Assembly (NCBI RefSeq): GCF_002335805.1
Contig: NZ_NISU01000003.1
Location: forward strand, 21,593 to 85,592
Source of the DNA: Bacillus sp. FJAT-45350
GTDB lineage: Bacteria; Bacillota; Bacilli; Bacillales; NISU01
Direction of reading: 5' to 3'
Length of the DNA: 64,000 bases
The position numbers were made by a program, and so were the translations under genes. Under the pieces are notes generated by a model, which made no database searches, was not told the origin of the DNA, and saw only the letters and a list, made by a program, of their open reading frames with translations. Positions within the stretch are counted from its first letter, which is position 1, and each line of letters opens with the position of its first letter. Of the stretch, positions 1-14,224 are shown in pieces.

Positions 1-440
1 GTTTCACGTGTCCCGCCGTACTCAGGATCCACTCTGGAGGAAACGAAGTTTCGACTACAGGGCTGTTACCTTGTTTCGCGGACCTTTCCAGGTCGCTTCA
101 TCTACTTCGTTTCTTTCTTACTCCGTATAGAGTGTCCTACAACCCCAAGAGGCAAGCCTCTTGGTTTGGGCTATATTCCGTTTCGCTCGCCGCTACTCAG
201 GAAATCGCATTTGCTTTCTCTTCCTCTGGGTACTTAGATGTTTCAGTTCCCCAGGTCTACCTCCACATACCCTATGTATTCAGGTATGGGTACCATCCCA
301 TTACGGATGGTGGGTTCCCCCATTCGGAAATCTCCGGATCAAAGCTTACTTACAGCTCCCCGAAGCATATCGGTGTTCGTCCCGTCCTTCATCGGCTCCT
401 AGTGCCAAGGCATCCACCGTGCGCCCTTTCTAGCTTAACC
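1..440 (-). rRNA. 23S ribosomal RNA, 5' part (cut by the window edge)
   Basis: The plus strand is the reverse complement of the 5' end of bacterial 23S rRNA. The mature 5' end (GGTTAAGCTAGAAAGGGCGC, read on the minus strand) falls at about 440, followed by the conserved CACGGTGGATGCCTTGGCAC block. Only about the first 440 bases are inside the window; the rest lies upstream of position 1. It is co-oriented with the 16S gene, in the usual 16S-23S order. All open frames across it are antisense artefacts. Confidence 0.96.
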
Positions 441-2345
<1,905 letters not shown>

Positions 2346-2520
2346 TGTGAGTTATAACGCGTTAGCGTTGTAACACTAGCTCACTGTCACAAACGTGACG
2401 TTTCGATTTTAAAAAATCGAGAAAATTAACGAGATGTGTTTACATCTCTTTTACGCTTGGCTTTTGTCTTGTTCAGTTTTCAAAGAACAACTTGTCACTC
2501 GTGTTTCAGCGGCTTGTAAT

Positions 2521-2549
2521 AATATATCACTAGAAGAAAAACATGTCAA
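2521..2549 (-). promoter_or_regulatory. rRNA operon promoter (sigma-A type)
   Basis: On the minus strand TTGACA (2549-2544) is followed after 17 bases by TATATT (2526-2521). This is a near-consensus vegetative promoter about 175 bases upstream of the 16S gene and pointing into it. The promoter lies just downstream of the HD-GYP gene on the same strand, so some read-through from that gene is also possible. Confidence 0.75.
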
Positions 2550-2635
2550 CACTTTTAATCAAAAAAGTTTAAGACCAGATAATACTTAAATTTCAACTTT
2601 AGTCACTATAGCAAAATATTATATAAAATACAACT

Positions 2636-3718
2636 TTACTCTACAATGACTTCCTCAATATGAATTTGTTTTTCATTTGCTAATGGTAAAATCACTTCCG
2701 TATTTAACAATTTCACCATTGGTCTTGTTGGCTCTTGTTGATTTACAAAGATGATTTCCCCTTCTTCTCCATTCGTTAAACGTACTTTTGTTCCAATAGA
2801 AAAATTAAGTAAACCATTCAACAACGTATGAACAACACTATGCTGGAACTTACCGAAATGGTCCTTTGAAATTGACTCAAGTACACGATATGGTGATTGC
2901 TTAGTACGGTATTTTCGTTCAGAGGACATAGCATGATAAACATCTGCTACCGCTACAATTTGACTAAAGGCATGAATTTTCTTTCCGTTTGTCCCTAGTG
3001 GATAGCCACTTCCATCTTCTCTTTCATGATGCTGTAATACAGCTCTTAAAACATTTTCAGTTACCCCTGTTACCCCTTTTAACATTTTGTAGCTGTAAAT
3101 TGGATGCTTTTTCACTTCTTCATATTCGTATGATGTTAATGTACCTTTTTTATTTAAAATCCCTACAGGTACCTTCGCCATTCCACTATCAGCCATCGCT
3201 CCTGCAATTCCTATCTGGATCCACTCACCTCTAGTAAAATTAAGCTTTCTTCCAATAAAAGAGGCCAACACTGCCACGGATACAGCATGATGATAGAGAT
3301 ACTCATCTTTTGAACAATAATGGTGCAAAGCTAAAATATCACTAGGTTTCTCTATGACTTTGTCAAACAAAGGTAAAAGTATACTCCTCATCTCAAGAAA
3401 GTTTACTTTTTTACCTGCTTGCCAATCTAAAAATTCACTTTTGTAAATTTGGACAGCCTTTAAATACAAGTCAATAAACGACTCTTCTTGAATAGATTCC
3501 TCTTTCTCCTCATCTTCCACAAATTCAGGAGGATGAAACGCTTCACCAGTCACTAACTTCTCTTCTACAACTACATCCTGAACTAAAAAAGCATCTAGAA
3601 CTTTTATAAGCTCGTCGTTTAGTACTGTTTTCTTTTTCATAATCGGTTGACCAGTTAATAGTTTAATATCTTGTTTTAAGATACATCCTTCTATCAATTG
3701 CTTACGATTCACTCTCAT
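2636..3718 (-). CDS. HD-GYP-domain protein with degenerate HD metal site
   Basis: 360 residues. The C-terminal half has the layout of HD-GYP proteins, known as cyclic-di-GMP phosphodiesterases: HHERxDGSGYP at about 230-240, the KKHP motif at about 203-206, and VADVYHAMSSERKYR near 257-271. The motif that is normally LLHDIGK reads AMADSGMAK at about 174-182, so the HD histidine is replaced by Ala; the usual Asp in VADxxDA is His. Catalysis is therefore doubtful and a sensing or binding role is possible. A C-terminal PilZ-like or small beta segment follows. It lies between gyrA and the rRNA operon, on the same strand. The start has a plausible AGGGG site just upstream. Confidence 0.85.
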   Translation of the reverse strand: MRVNRKQLIEGCILKQDIKLLTGQPIMKKKTVLNDELIKVLDAFLVQDVVVEEKLVTGEAFHPPEFVEDEEKEESIQEESFIDLYLKAVQIYKSEFLDWQAGKKVNFLEMRSILLPLFDKVIEKPSDILALHHYCSKDEYLYHHAVSVAVLASFIGRKLNFTRGEWIQIGIAGAMADSGMAKVPVGILNKKGTLTSYEYEEVKKHPIYSYKMLKGVTGVTENVLRAVLQHHEREDGSGYPLGTNGKKIHAFSQIVAVADVYHAMSSERKYRTKQSPYRVLESISKDHFGKFQHSVVHTLLNGLLNFSIGTKVRLTNGEEGEIIFVNQQEPTRPMVKLLNTEVILPLANEKQIHIEEVIVE

Positions 3719-3815
3719 CCTAGTTACCCCTCTTTTGTGTTGATAATACTATTATACGTGACTGATACATCTTTAAAAAGTATTCTGCCAAATTTTGTTT
3801 GAGTAGTTAATAACA

Positions 3816-3845
3816 GAAAGACTTGGCTAAATGCCAAGTCTTTCA
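3816..3845 (-). terminator. Terminator downstream of gyrA
   Basis: A 12-bp stem, GAAAGACTTGGC and its complement, with a TAAAT loop, immediately after the gyrA stop. The T-run on the minus strand is interrupted (TTTCTGTTATT). Confidence 0.6.
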
Positions 3846-3847
3846 AT

Positions 3848-6373
3848 TTATTCTTCTGAATCATTATCAGATTTATTATCTAATTCACTATCTTCTAGTT
3901 CTTCATTTTCATTTTCACTTATATCATCTTCAATGTCTAATTCTTCATCTTCAATATCGACTCTAGCAACAGTTGATACCTCTTCACCATCATTCACTCT
4001 AATTAGAGTTACCCCTTGCGTTGAGCGTCCCATTGTTGATATTTCTGTTACATGTAGGCGAATGATGACACCACTTGCTGTAATAATCATTAAATCGTGA
4101 TCATTAGATACAATCTTTAATGATACAAGTGGACCATTTTTATCTGTGATGTTACATGTTTTTATCCCTTTACCACCACGTTGTTGAATTCGATATTCCT
4201 CTATTGGCGTACGCTTTCCATAACCTTTTTCAGTTACAATAAAGACATCATGACCCTCTTCTATAATGTCCATTCCAACAACACAGTTTGTATCAGACAG
4301 GGTAATTCCTTTCACTCCTGTTGCTGTTCTACCCATAAGACGAACGTCTGTTTCGTGGAATCTAATTGCTACCCCATGCTTAGTTCCGACGATTATTTCT
4401 TGGTTACCATCTGTTAGACGTACTCCATGAAGTTCATCATCATCTCTTAAGTTAATAGCAAATAATCCACCCTTACGGATATTAGCAAATGCCGATAGAG
4501 CAGAACGCTTACAAATACCTTGCTTCGTCATAAAGAATAGGTAATGGTCATCATGGAATTCCTCAATTGGAATAACAGTACTTACAAATTCACCAGGTTC
4601 AATTTGAAGAAGATTAATAATTGGAATCCCTTTTGCAGTACGACCTAGTTCAGGAATTTCATAGCCTTTTAAGCGATATACCTTACCTTTATTTGTGAAG
4701 AACAGGATTGTATGATGAGAATTTGTTGTAAATAAGTGTTGAACAAAATCATTATCATTTGTCCCCATCCCTTGAATCCCTTTACCTCCACGTTTTTGAC
4801 TACGGTATGTTGATACAGGCATTCTCTTAATATAGCCATTGTGAGTAAGAGTAATGACGATATTTGTACGTGGAATTAAATCCTCATCCTCAAGATGATC
4901 TTCTCCCATCGTAATCATCGTACGACGTTCATCATCGAACTTCTCTTTAATTTCTATAAGCTCTGTTCTAATGATTTCAAGAACTCTTTCTTCACTTGCT
5001 AAAATTGCTTTTAATTCAGATATCTTAGCTATAAGCTCTGCATACTCAGCTTCAATTTTATCTCTTTCTAAGCCTGTTAATCTCTGAAGACGCATGTCTA
5101 AAATAGCTTGAGCCTGCTCATAACTTAAAGAGAAACGCTCCATTAAGCCATTCCTAGCAATATCAGTTGTTGCTGAACCACGAATTAATGAGATAACTTC
5201 ATCCAAATGGTCAAGGGCAATACGTAACCCTTCTAAGATGTGAGCTCTTGCCTCTGCTTTTCTTAATTCAAAAGCTGTTCTACGTTTGATAACTACCTTT
5301 TGATGCTCTAGATAATGATATAGACACTCTTTTAAGTCAAGAACTTTTGGTTGCCCATCTACTAAAGCGAGCATATTAATACCAAAGCCTGTTTGTAGTG
5401 CTGTTTGTTTATATAAGTTATTAAGAAGTACGTTTGAATTCGCATCCTTTCGTACTTCAATGACAATTCTCATTCCATTACGGTCTGATTCATCTCGTAA
5501 ATCTGTAATTCCATCAATTTTCTTTTCACGAACAAGTTCTGCTATTTTTTCAATAAGTTTTGCTTTATTTACTTGATATGGAATTTCAGTAACGATAATC
5601 TTTTGTTTTCCATTTGCCATTTCTTCAATATGCGTTTTGGCTCTTAGTGTAATTGAGCCACGCCCTGTTAGATATGCCTTTCGAATGCCTGAACGCCCTA
5701 AAATTTCAGCACCCGTTGGAAAATCTGGACCCGGAATAAACTCCATTAATTCAGGTACACTAATATCAGGGTTTTCACTTAACGCTAATACTCCATCAAT
5801 TACTTCTCCTAATTGATGGGGTGGAATATTAGTTGCCATCCCAACAGCAATCCCTGATGCACCATTTACTAATAGATTTGGAAAGCGAGCTGGCATTACG
5901 ATCGGCTCACGCTCTGAACCATCATAGTTATCTTGATAATCAATTGTATCTTTGTTTATATCCCGAACAATTTCCATTGAAATTTTCGACATTTTTGCTT
6001 CCGTATAACGCATCGCTGCTGCTGCGTCACCATCGACTGAACCGAAATTTCCATGTCCATCTACGAGCATATAACGATAGCTGAAATCTTGAGCCATACG
6101 AACCATCGTTTCATAAACTGCGGAATCACCATGTGGATGGTACTTCCCAATTACTTCCCCAACGATACGTGCTGACTTTTTATATACTTTATCTGCCGTC
6201 ATCCCTAGTTCATTCATTGCAAATAAAATACGACGATGAACAGGCTTTAAACCATCACGAGCATCTGGTAAAGCACGACTAACAATTACACTCATCGCAT
6301 AATCCATAAACGATGATTTCATTTCCTGACTAATATTTATTTCTTTGACTCTAGATTGATCCTGATCTGCCAT
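3848..6373 (-). CDS. gyrA: DNA gyrase subunit A
   Basis: 841 residues, close to the Bacillus length. GyrA breaks and rejoins DNA in the A2B2 gyrase that introduces negative supercoils. The N-terminal winged-helix region carries [13 protein letters not shown] at 77-89 with Ser84 and Glu88, the residues usually changed in quinolone resistance, both in the sensitive form, and the catalytic Tyr123 in RYTEAK. The GyrA-box QRGGKGI is at about 530 with a second copy later in the C-terminal beta-pinwheel. The last 40 residues are a strongly acidic tail. The start has AGGTTTT-type upstream sequence with a GGAGG-like site. It follows gyrB after 66 bases. Confidence 0.98.
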   Translation of the reverse strand: MADQDQSRVKEINISQEMKSSFMDYAMSVIVSRALPDARDGLKPVHRRILFAMNELGMTADKVYKKSARIVGEVIGKYHPHGDSAVYETMVRMAQDFSYRYMLVDGHGNFGSVDGDAAAAMRYTEAKMSKISMEIVRDINKDTIDYQDNYDGSEREPIVMPARFPNLLVNGASGIAVGMATNIPPHQLGEVIDGVLALSENPDISVPELMEFIPGPDFPTGAEILGRSGIRKAYLTGRGSITLRAKTHIEEMANGKQKIIVTEIPYQVNKAKLIEKIAELVREKKIDGITDLRDESDRNGMRIVIEVRKDANSNVLLNNLYKQTALQTGFGINMLALVDGQPKVLDLKECLYHYLEHQKVVIKRRTAFELRKAEARAHILEGLRIALDHLDEVISLIRGSATTDIARNGLMERFSLSYEQAQAILDMRLQRLTGLERDKIEAEYAELIAKISELKAILASEERVLEIIRTELIEIKEKFDDERRTMITMGEDHLEDEDLIPRTNIVITLTHNGYIKRMPVSTYRSQKRGGKGIQGMGTNDNDFVQHLFTTNSHHTILFFTNKGKVYRLKGYEIPELGRTAKGIPIINLLQIEPGEFVSTVIPIEEFHDDHYLFFMTKQGICKRSALSAFANIRKGGLFAINLRDDDELHGVRLTDGNQEIIVGTKHGVAIRFHETDVRLMGRTATGVKGITLSDTNCVVGMDIIEEGHDVFIVTEKGYGKRTPIEEYRIQQRGGKGIKTCNITDKNGPLVSLKIVSNDHDLMIITASGVIIRLHVTEISTMGRSTQGVTLIRVNDGEEVSTVARVDIEDEELDIEDDISENENEELEDSELDNKSDNDSEE

Positions 6374-6439
6374 CTAGAAAACCTCCATATTCCCTAACGG
6401 TTCTAACTATTTATGCTCTTAAAGAGTTTAAACAAACTC

Positions 6440-8443
<2,004 letters not shown>

Positions 8444-8515
8444 CTACTGAGGAACTATCTAAATTTAGACTTAAAAGGGATCCAACCTCTTATTACTCCA
8501 TATCAAAATAAAACT

Positions 8516-8791
8516 TTAATAAACATCTGTTTCTCCGTAGCCTTCTAACTCTGAAACCATGGAAGCCCTTCGTTTTAACGTAACAGAGGAAATTGGAGAG
8601 TAATAAATCTTATCCTTTGTTACGACCATTGACTTTGTCATTTCCTCGGATATCATCACGACAAGTTCCTTCTTTTCATGAATTGTTAGAAATTCATTTG
8701 TGATACTGGATGAATCTTTCATGTTACTGTTTAAAATCGCAATGACATCTTTCGACCTAATAACGGTATCTCCGCCTAAATGAATAAACAA
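8516..8791 (-). CDS. remB: RemB-like DUF370 regulator
   Basis: 91 residues of the DUF370 family (YaaB/RemB in B. subtilis). In that species the related RemA and RemB proteins promote expression of biofilm matrix genes; this is family knowledge, not visible here. The N-terminus MFIHLGGDTVIRSKDVIAIL is typical. It is slightly longer than the B. subtilis protein because of a C-terminal extension (SELEGYGETDVY). It starts nine bases after the recF stop, so it is almost certainly cotranscribed with recF and gyrB. Confidence 0.88.
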   Translation of the reverse strand: MFIHLGGDTVIRSKDVIAILNSNMKDSSSITNEFLTIHEKKELVVMISEEMTKSMVVTKDKIYYSPISSVTLKRRASMVSELEGYGETDVY

Positions 8792-8800
8792 ATGGCCACC

Positions 8801-9916
8801 TCATTTCAGTTTCGTAATCGTCCCTTGTTCCACTTTATAGGTAGATGCCTCGTTAAGTGTTTTATGGTCAATTCCTTCGACACTCGTCGTAGTTACAAAC
8901 GTTTGTACCTTGCCTTGAATTGTATTAAGGAGGTGTGATTGTCTGAAATCATCAAGTTCAGAGAGAACATCATCAAGCAGAAGAATAGGGTACTCACCTA
9001 TTTTTGACTTTATTAACTCTAGTTCTGCCATTTTGACTGATAAGGCGGTTGTCCGTTGTTGACCTTGTGAGCCAAACGTTTGTACATCCTTATCGTTGAT
9101 AAAAAAGAGGAGATCGTCTCTATGAGGGCCTAGTAATGTTGTACCTCTTTGGATTTCTTTTTCCGTCAGCTTACTAAATGCCTCGTTATATGCTTCTTCT
9201 AGTTTCGACAAATCCATCGTCTCTGATACGTCCAAAGAAGGTTTATATTGAATATTTAGTATTTCTTTTCCTCTGCTAATTTCTTCGTGTATCGGTTTGG
9301 CCCATTCCTCTAAGGTTTGAACAAACTGGAAACGCTTTTGGACAACCTTCACAGCAGCATCTATTAGCTGTGAAGTAAGGATTTCTAGCATCATCCTATT
9401 TTTCCCTTGACGCTGTAACTCTTTTAGTAGATGGTTTCTTTGCAACAGGATTTTCTGGTAGATAGCAAGGTTGTACAAATACATTGGGTTTATCTGGCCA
9501 ATTTCCATATCAATAAACCTTCTTCTGATTTGTGGACTCCCTTTCACTAAATTTAAATCCTCTGGGGCAAACATCACTACATTCATCGCGCCAATATACT
9601 CACTAAGCTTCCTTTGCTCTAATCCATTTAATTTTACCTTTTTCCCTTTTGTAGCCACAATTAATTCAAGGGATATAGGTCCATTTCTTCTTTCTACTTT
9701 TCCTTGTATTCTTGCAAAATCCTTTTCCCAACCAATCAATTCTTTATCCTTCGATGTACGGTGGGATTTTGACATAGCTAGCAAATAAATAGATTCAACT
9801 ATGTTTGTTTTTCCTTGAGCATTTTCACCCATAATTACATTAACGCAATTATCAAAGGTAATCGCTGCCTCTTCATAATTACGGAAGCTTTTTATATATA
9901 GCTCTTTAATATACAA
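8801..9916 (-). CDS. recF: DNA replication and repair protein RecF
   Basis: 371 residues, normal RecF size. RecF is an SMC-like ATPase that works with RecO and RecR to load RecA at gapped DNA. Walker A GENAQGKT is at 30-37, the ABC signature region is [11 protein letters not shown] near 280, and Walker B with D-loop is [11 protein letters not shown] near 325. The start ATG follows AAGGGGGATTCCC. The gene lies between yaaA and remB with short gaps, the standard origin-region order. Confidence 0.97.
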   Translation of the reverse strand: MYIKELYIKSFRNYEEAAITFDNCVNVIMGENAQGKTNIVESIYLLAMSKSHRTSKDKELIGWEKDFARIQGKVERRNGPISLELIVATKGKKVKLNGLEQRKLSEYIGAMNVVMFAPEDLNLVKGSPQIRRRFIDMEIGQINPMYLYNLAIYQKILLQRNHLLKELQRQGKNRMMLEILTSQLIDAAVKVVQKRFQFVQTLEEWAKPIHEEISRGKEILNIQYKPSLDVSETMDLSKLEEAYNEAFSKLTEKEIQRGTTLLGPHRDDLLFFINDKDVQTFGSQGQQRTTALSVKMAELELIKSKIGEYPILLLDDVLSELDDFRQSHLLNTIQGKVQTFVTTTSVEGIDHKTLNEASTYKVEQGTITKLK

Positions 9917-9931
9917 AGGGAATCCCCCTTA

Positions 9932-10147
9932 TTACTTAGAAGAAATAGCAACTTTACCAACGTTCTCTATCTCTAATTCATCTCCAACGTACAGCTTCTT
10001 ACCTCTTCGTTGTTCTTGTTCACCGTTTAAAAATACTGTGTGTTCTGACAAAAACCACTTTGCCATTCCACCAGTATCGATAGCCCCAATCTCCTTCAGA
10101 AGTTGTCCGAGAGTAATATACTCTGTTGTAATTTCTACTGATCGCAT
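9932..10147 (-). CDS. yaaA: S4-domain RNA-binding protein YaaA
   Basis: 71 residues from ATG at 10147 (MRSVEITTEYITLGQLLKEI), preceded by GAGAGG; this matches the B. subtilis YaaA length. An in-frame GTG 15 bases upstream has no good ribosome binding site. The fold is a small S4 domain (GMAKWFLSEHTVFLNGEQEQRRGKK). It is encoded 15 bases before recF. B. subtilis YaaA has been linked to late 50S subunit assembly. Confidence 0.9.
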   Translation of the reverse strand: MRSVEITTEYITLGQLLKEIGAIDTGGMAKWFLSEHTVFLNGEQEQRRGKKLYVGDELEIENVGKVAISSK

Positions 10148-10516
10148 CAATGATCCTCTCACTTTCTTATAAGTGTTAATAAAAGAAACACGGTAATACC
10201 GTTCACTTCTTAGTCAGTAATAATCACCATACTACTTGCTAGAAACTGTTTTCCTCATACACAACACAATATTCAATGAAAACAGCACAATATAACGTTC
10301 TCTTTAGAACGCAATTATGTTGTGCTACTTTAAACCGTTCTCCTCACCTGAACATTCTTACGAAATGATTCGTACAAAAACGTTCAATGTTTTAATCTTT
10401 ATTCTCTATTGTACTAGACTCTTGCCAGATAGCCAATACTAACGACAAGAAAAGCTACCAGAGACATTAATCTGGCAGCTTTCTCACAGTACCCTAAACT
10501 ACATTCCTTCCAATTC
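10148..10516. other. dnaN-yaaA intergenic region with hairpins
   Basis: About 370 bases without a gene. It holds the dnaN terminator at 10443-10482 and a separate imperfect hairpin at 10284-10326, with outer arms AGCACAA/TTGTGCT and inner arms GTTCT/AGAAC. The yaaA-recF-gyrB promoter probably lies here but I could not assign clear -35/-10 boxes. Confidence 0.5.
10443..10482 (-). terminator. Terminator downstream of dnaN
   Basis: On the minus strand AAAGCTGCCAGA pairs with TCTGGTAGCTTT (one mismatch) around an 8-base loop, followed by TTTTCTTGTC. It suggests dnaA-dnaN are partly separated from the yaaA-recF-gyr group. Confidence 0.7.
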
Positions 10517-11659
10517 CTAGTACGTTCGAACTGGTGAGAAAAGATGTAACGTGTAATCATGCTCTGTAGGATGAAGGACAAATGGGCTCATCGCACCTGT
10601 AAATGTAATATGAACTTCTTCGCAATCAACAACCTTCAATGCATCAATGATATTTTTTCCATTAAAAGAAATACGAAGTTCCTCACCATTAGCTTTTTCA
10701 CTTTGAATTTTTTCAGTTACTTTTCCTACTTCTGGTGTAATCGAAGTAATCTCAATCAATCCATCTTCCAATGTTTTTAAATTAATAACATTGTTTTTTC
10801 CTTCTTTCGAAAGTAACAAGGCTCTTTCCAATGTTTGTAGAAATGGTTTTGTCTTAATAACGAAATCTGTCTTTGAATTACTCGGGATCATATTTTTCGT
10901 AACCGGGTATTTTCCATCAAGCAGTCTAGAAAAGAATAATAAATTCTTTAGTTTAAAAAGAACCTGACTTTCTGTTACGACTACATCTATTAACTCATTT
11001 GAGTCTTCTACCACTTTACTTAACTCATTTAAACTTTTTCCAGGGATTACTACGTTACTAAATGTTAATTCCGGATCATTTGTTTCAACAACTGCTTTTC
11101 GCATTGCCAGACGATGACTATCTGTTGCAGTACAGATTAACTCGCTATTCTCAATCTCTAAGTTTACACCTGTCAACACCGGACGTGTTTCCTGAGTGGA
11201 CACCGCAAATACTGTTTGACGGATCATATTTTTTAAAAGGTCTTGAGGAACTCTTATGATATTTTGTTCTTCAATTTGTGGAAGTCGAGGATATTCCTCT
11301 GGATCCAAACCATTTAGATTAAAAACTGCTGAACCTGAGCGTAATGTCGTTGCAAATTGGTCTTGTACAACAACTTCTATTTGGTCTCCAGGTAATTTCT
11401 TTACTATTTCAGTAAAGAATTTCGCTTGTAAAACAATACTTCCGGGTTCCATTATTTTCACTAATTCTTTATCTTCTTCTTCAGCTGGAATAAAGCTTTC
11501 AATTGAAATATTTGAATCACTTCCTGTTAACGTGACACCATCTTTATCAGCAACTATTTTTATACCAGTTAAAATAGGAATTGTAGTTCTAGATGAAACG
11601 GCTTTAGACACGTGCTGAACACTATGGACAAACTGGTCTCTATTAATAACAAAATGCAT
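10517..11659 (-). CDS. dnaN: DNA polymerase III beta subunit (sliding clamp)
   Basis: 380 residues from ATG at 11659 (MHFVINRDQF), preceded by AAAGGTGA at five bases; an in-frame GTG nine bases upstream overlaps that site and is unlikely. The three-domain ring protein tethers polymerase III to DNA. VSSRTTIPILTGIKI near 23-37 and the C-terminal LFSPVRTY are characteristic. It follows dnaA with the DnaA-box and trio region between them. Confidence 0.97.
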   Translation of the reverse strand: MHFVINRDQFVHSVQHVSKAVSSRTTIPILTGIKIVADKDGVTLTGSDSNISIESFIPAEEEDKELVKIMEPGSIVLQAKFFTEIVKKLPGDQIEVVVQDQFATTLRSGSAVFNLNGLDPEEYPRLPQIEEQNIIRVPQDLLKNMIRQTVFAVSTQETRPVLTGVNLEIENSELICTATDSHRLAMRKAVVETNDPELTFSNVVIPGKSLNELSKVVEDSNELIDVVVTESQVLFKLKNLLFFSRLLDGKYPVTKNMIPSNSKTDFVIKTKPFLQTLERALLLSKEGKNNVINLKTLEDGLIEITSITPEVGKVTEKIQSEKANGEELRISFNGKNIIDALKVVDCEEVHITFTGAMSPFVLHPTEHDYTLHLFSPVRTY

Positions 11660-11693
11660 ATAAATCACCTTTATAATTATATTTTTATTTTTA

Positions 11694-11708
11694 TAGTAAT
11701 AGTAGTAG
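11694..11708 (-). promoter_or_regulatory. DnaA-trio-like run (origin unwinding element)
   Basis: The plus strand reads TAGTAATAGTAGTAG, five TAG/TAA trinucleotides. Read from dnaA toward dnaN, this is a DnaA box, then a GC patch (GGCCC), then trios, then AT-rich DNA. That is the arrangement described for the basal unwinding system of the B. subtilis origin. Function is inferred from the match. Confidence 0.6.
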
Positions 11709-11712
11709 GGCC

Positions 11713-11805
11713 TGTGGATTTGTGGATAAGGGAAGTAATCCCTAATAAATTAAGCCTATACACATGTGGATAATGTGTGCATAGACTTAAGGAAGATATA
11801 CACAG
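11713..11805 (-). promoter_or_regulatory. DnaA-box cluster between dnaA and dnaN (oriC, dnaN side)
   Basis: Perfect boxes TGTGGATAA at 11721-11729 and 11765-11773, a variant TGTGGATTT at 11713-11721, and a weak TATACACAG-type site near 11797. In B. subtilis the equivalent region is where the duplex opens. Confidence 0.8.
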
Positions 11806-11816
11806 GTATTAGTTGG

Positions 11817-13169
11817 TTAACTACGTAATTGTTCTATTATTTCTTTGACTTTTTGTTGTAGTTCGTGGTCCGTTCCAAGCATTTTTGAGATTTTTTCGTG
11901 AGCATGGATGACGGTTGTATGATCGCGGCCACCAAACTCACTACCTATTTTAGGCAAGGAAGAATCAGTTAATTCTCTTGATAGATACATTGCAATCTGT
12001 CTAGGAAATGCTACAGCTTTTGTGCGCTTTTTTGCTTTAAATTCGTCTAGCTTAACACTGTAGTGCTCACTTACTGCTTTTTGAATGTCAACTATCGTTA
12101 AAATTTTCGGTTTGGAGTTTGGAATGATATCTTTTAAAGCTTCAGCAGCTAAATCTGCATTCATATCTTGATTTATGAGAGAAGAGAAGGCGACTACTCG
12201 TATAAGAGCTCCTTCTAATTCTCGTATATTTGTATCTATTTGATTGGCAATATACAGCATGACTTCATTTGGTATATCTAAGTTTTCAGCCTTTGCTTTT
12301 TTACGCAAAATGGCAATTCTTGTTTCTAAGTCTGGTGGCGTAATATCAGTAATTAAACCCCATTCAAATCGAGAACGAAGCCTGTCCTCTAGTGTTGGAA
12401 TCTCCTTAGGAGGCCGATCACTCGAAATAACAATTTGTTTTGATTCCTCGTGAAGAGCATTAAATGTGTGAAAAAACTCCTCTTGTGTTTGTTCTTTTCC
12501 AGCTAAAAATTGAATATCATCAATAAGAAGTACATCTACGTTGCGATATTTATTTCGAAAATTAACTGCTTTATTATCACGAATAGCATTAATGAATTCA
12601 TTTGTAAATTTTTCTGATGAAAGATAAACCACTTTTGCGTTTGGATTATGGTCAATTACATAGTGACCAATCGCGTGCATTAAATGGGTTTTTCCTAAAC
12701 CAACTCCCCCATAGATAAATAGAGGATTGTAAGCTTTAGCCGGTGCTTCTGCAACGGCTAAAGAAGCAGCATGAGCAAAGCGGTTACCAGAACCAATAAC
12801 AAAAGTGTCAAACGTATACTTTGGATTTAACATACTTTTTGGTATATCACCGTTTAGTTGCACTGTTTCTTTTGGAACTTTTTTAATCTCCTGTTCGATC
12901 ATAAATTCGTCTTCTAACTGATTTTGAGGAATGACAAATTTTACGTCTAATCTTGTACCTGTTATATCTAGTAATGTTTCTGAAATTAATTCAGAATAAC
13001 GATTTTCAAGCCAGTCTCTAGCAAATTCATTTGGAGCAGTAATTGTGATTGTGTCATCTTTAATATCAGTAGCCTTAGTAGCCTTTAACCATGTTTCAAA
13101 GCTTGGCTTACTGACTTTAGCCTCCATTGTTGCTAAAGAACGATCCCATAAGTCTTGAAGGTTCTCCAA
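11817..13169 (-). CDS. dnaA: Chromosomal replication initiator DnaA (TTG start)
   Basis: 450 residues from TTG at 13169-13167, with AAAGGGGGG eight bases upstream; it gives an N-terminus (M)[11 protein letters not shown] that matches Bacillus DnaA. The frame also opens at a codon 24 bases upstream, inside the ribosome binding region, which I reject. Domain III has Walker A GGVGLGKT (154-161) and Walker [11 protein letters not shown]. Domain IV has the DnaA-box-reading signature [15 protein letters not shown] near the end. DnaA boxes lie on both sides of the gene, so it probably autoregulates. Confidence 0.97.
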   Translation of the reverse strand: MENLQDLWDRSLATMEAKVSKPSFETWLKATKATDIKDDTITITAPNEFARDWLENRYSELISETLLDITGTRLDVKFVIPQNQLEDEFMIEQEIKKVPKETVQLNGDIPKSMLNPKYTFDTFVIGSGNRFAHAASLAVAEAPAKAYNPLFIYGGVGLGKTHLMHAIGHYVIDHNPNAKVVYLSSEKFTNEFINAIRDNKAVNFRNKYRNVDVLLIDDIQFLAGKEQTQEEFFHTFNALHEESKQIVISSDRPPKEIPTLEDRLRSRFEWGLITDITPPDLETRIAILRKKAKAENLDIPNEVMLYIANQIDTNIRELEGALIRVVAFSSLINQDMNADLAAEALKDIIPNSKPKILTIVDIQKAVSEHYSVKLDEFKAKKRTKAVAFPRQIAMYLSRELTDSSLPKIGSEFGGRDHTTVIHAHEKISKMLGTDHELQQKVKEIIEQLRS

Positions 13170-13475
13170 AAAACTGTTCCCCCCTTTACCCAATACAAAA
13201 AAATTATATGTAATGGTTACTAAAATAGTTTTAAAAAAATAATGAACGCAGTTTTGACCATAAAAATAGATTCGACGATTTCAGATAAAAATCGTTAAAA
13301 CCTCTCTACTTTGTATTGAAACTGGTTCATCGGGCACTTTTCCATCTGCAAATACAGCACTGTATAACCTTTGCTCACCCTGATGGATAGAAGTGCATAA
13401 ATATTAAATTCACAAATAATGTGGAAGATTATATAATATAGTAGAAAAACGTCAAAATAAGAATTACGAACAGAT

Positions 13476-13740
13476 TGTGGACAAACTCATAAACAGAAAA
13501 TAAAAGATGTCCACAGAGTTACCCACAGCATGTGGATAAAAAGTAATGATTAAATAATTATCCACGAGTGAAAACAAATATATAATAGCAAAAAAAAAGC
13601 GCTACTGCAATGGTTTTTGGGTTTTATCCACAATACACTATACGTTGTGCGTTATTATTATCCACAATACTATATAATGTGTGTAAGCTGTCGATAATCG
13701 TGAGGATAAGTGTTTTTTTGTCGAATGAAGGATATCCACA
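13476..13740. promoter_or_regulatory. DnaA-box cluster upstream of dnaA
   Basis: TTATCCACA at 13624-13632 and 13658-13666; TGTGGATAA (opposite orientation) at 13531-13539; near matches TTATCCACG 13558-13566, TTACCCACA 13519-13527, ATGTCCACA about 13508-13516, TGTGGACAA 13476-13484, ATATCCACA 13732-13740. The density and mixed orientation identify the incA/incB-like half of the origin. Confidence 0.85.
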
Positions 13741-14007
13741 GGTGATAATGGGGGGATAATGGTAAGGAAGGTTTACAAAAAGTATATGTCAACGAGCGAC
13801 AAAATATGCTGGCGCTTTTTTTTAAATGTTCATTTCAAATTAAGATTTAGTAGAAGGTAACTTTAGAAAGAGCGACTGATAAATTATAAAATATGTTATA
13901 AATAAGCTTAATTATTTCTATAATGAAGAAATATCAAAAACGAGAAGTAGTATACAATTTTAAGGTTCCTAAAGGAAAGGCACTGTAAAAGTCCAATCTA
14001 GACGATT

Positions 14008-14068
14008 CGAGAAGCCGGCTTCTCGCATTACATTAAGTCTACTAAAAAAGTGAAAGTCACACTTTTTC
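14008..14068. repeat. Palindrome cluster between oriC and rpmH
   Basis: A perfect 18-base palindrome CGAGAAGCCGGCTTCTCG at 14008-14025 and a hairpin AAAAAGTG/CACTTTTT near 14046-14068. TTCCTAAAGG occurs on both sides (about 13973 and 14082), and TTCGAGAG-like sequence recurs near 14117. Nothing coding is seen here. Confidence 0.6.
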
Positions 14069-14148
14069 AGCGGCCTTCCTAAAGGTTAGCTTCTACCAGA
14101 GAAGGAAAGGAGTCGTTCGAGAGTTTTTCTAGATTTTTATATTAGAAC

Positions 14149-14178
14149 TTGACAATTGGGTATGATATTCCTTATAAT
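14149..14178 (+). promoter_or_regulatory. rpmH promoter
   Basis: TTGACA (14149-14154) and TATAAT (14173-14178), both perfect, with an 18-base spacer, about 47 bases before the rpmH start. Confidence 0.85.
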
Positions 14179-14224
14179 TTACAAGAATGTCTATGTTGAG
14201 GATGTCCTCAGGGAGGTGTTATAG

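Larger units (their letters stand above)
13170..14224. other. Origin region oriC upstream of dnaA, and rpmH leader
   Basis: A gene-free region of about 1055 bases between divergently transcribed dnaA and rpmH. The dnaA-proximal half is AT-rich and holds at least eight DnaA-box-like 9-mers (13476-13740). The distal part, 13960-14135, is a cluster of palindromes. The rpmH promoter is at 14149-14178. The split origin, with boxes on both sides of dnaA, is the Bacillus arrangement. Confidence 0.85.

Noticed and set aside
1-17. parS-like half site GTTTCACGTG at the window start
   Set aside because: It belongs to a conserved 23S rRNA segment (GACACGTGAAAC) and lacks the second half of the palindrome.
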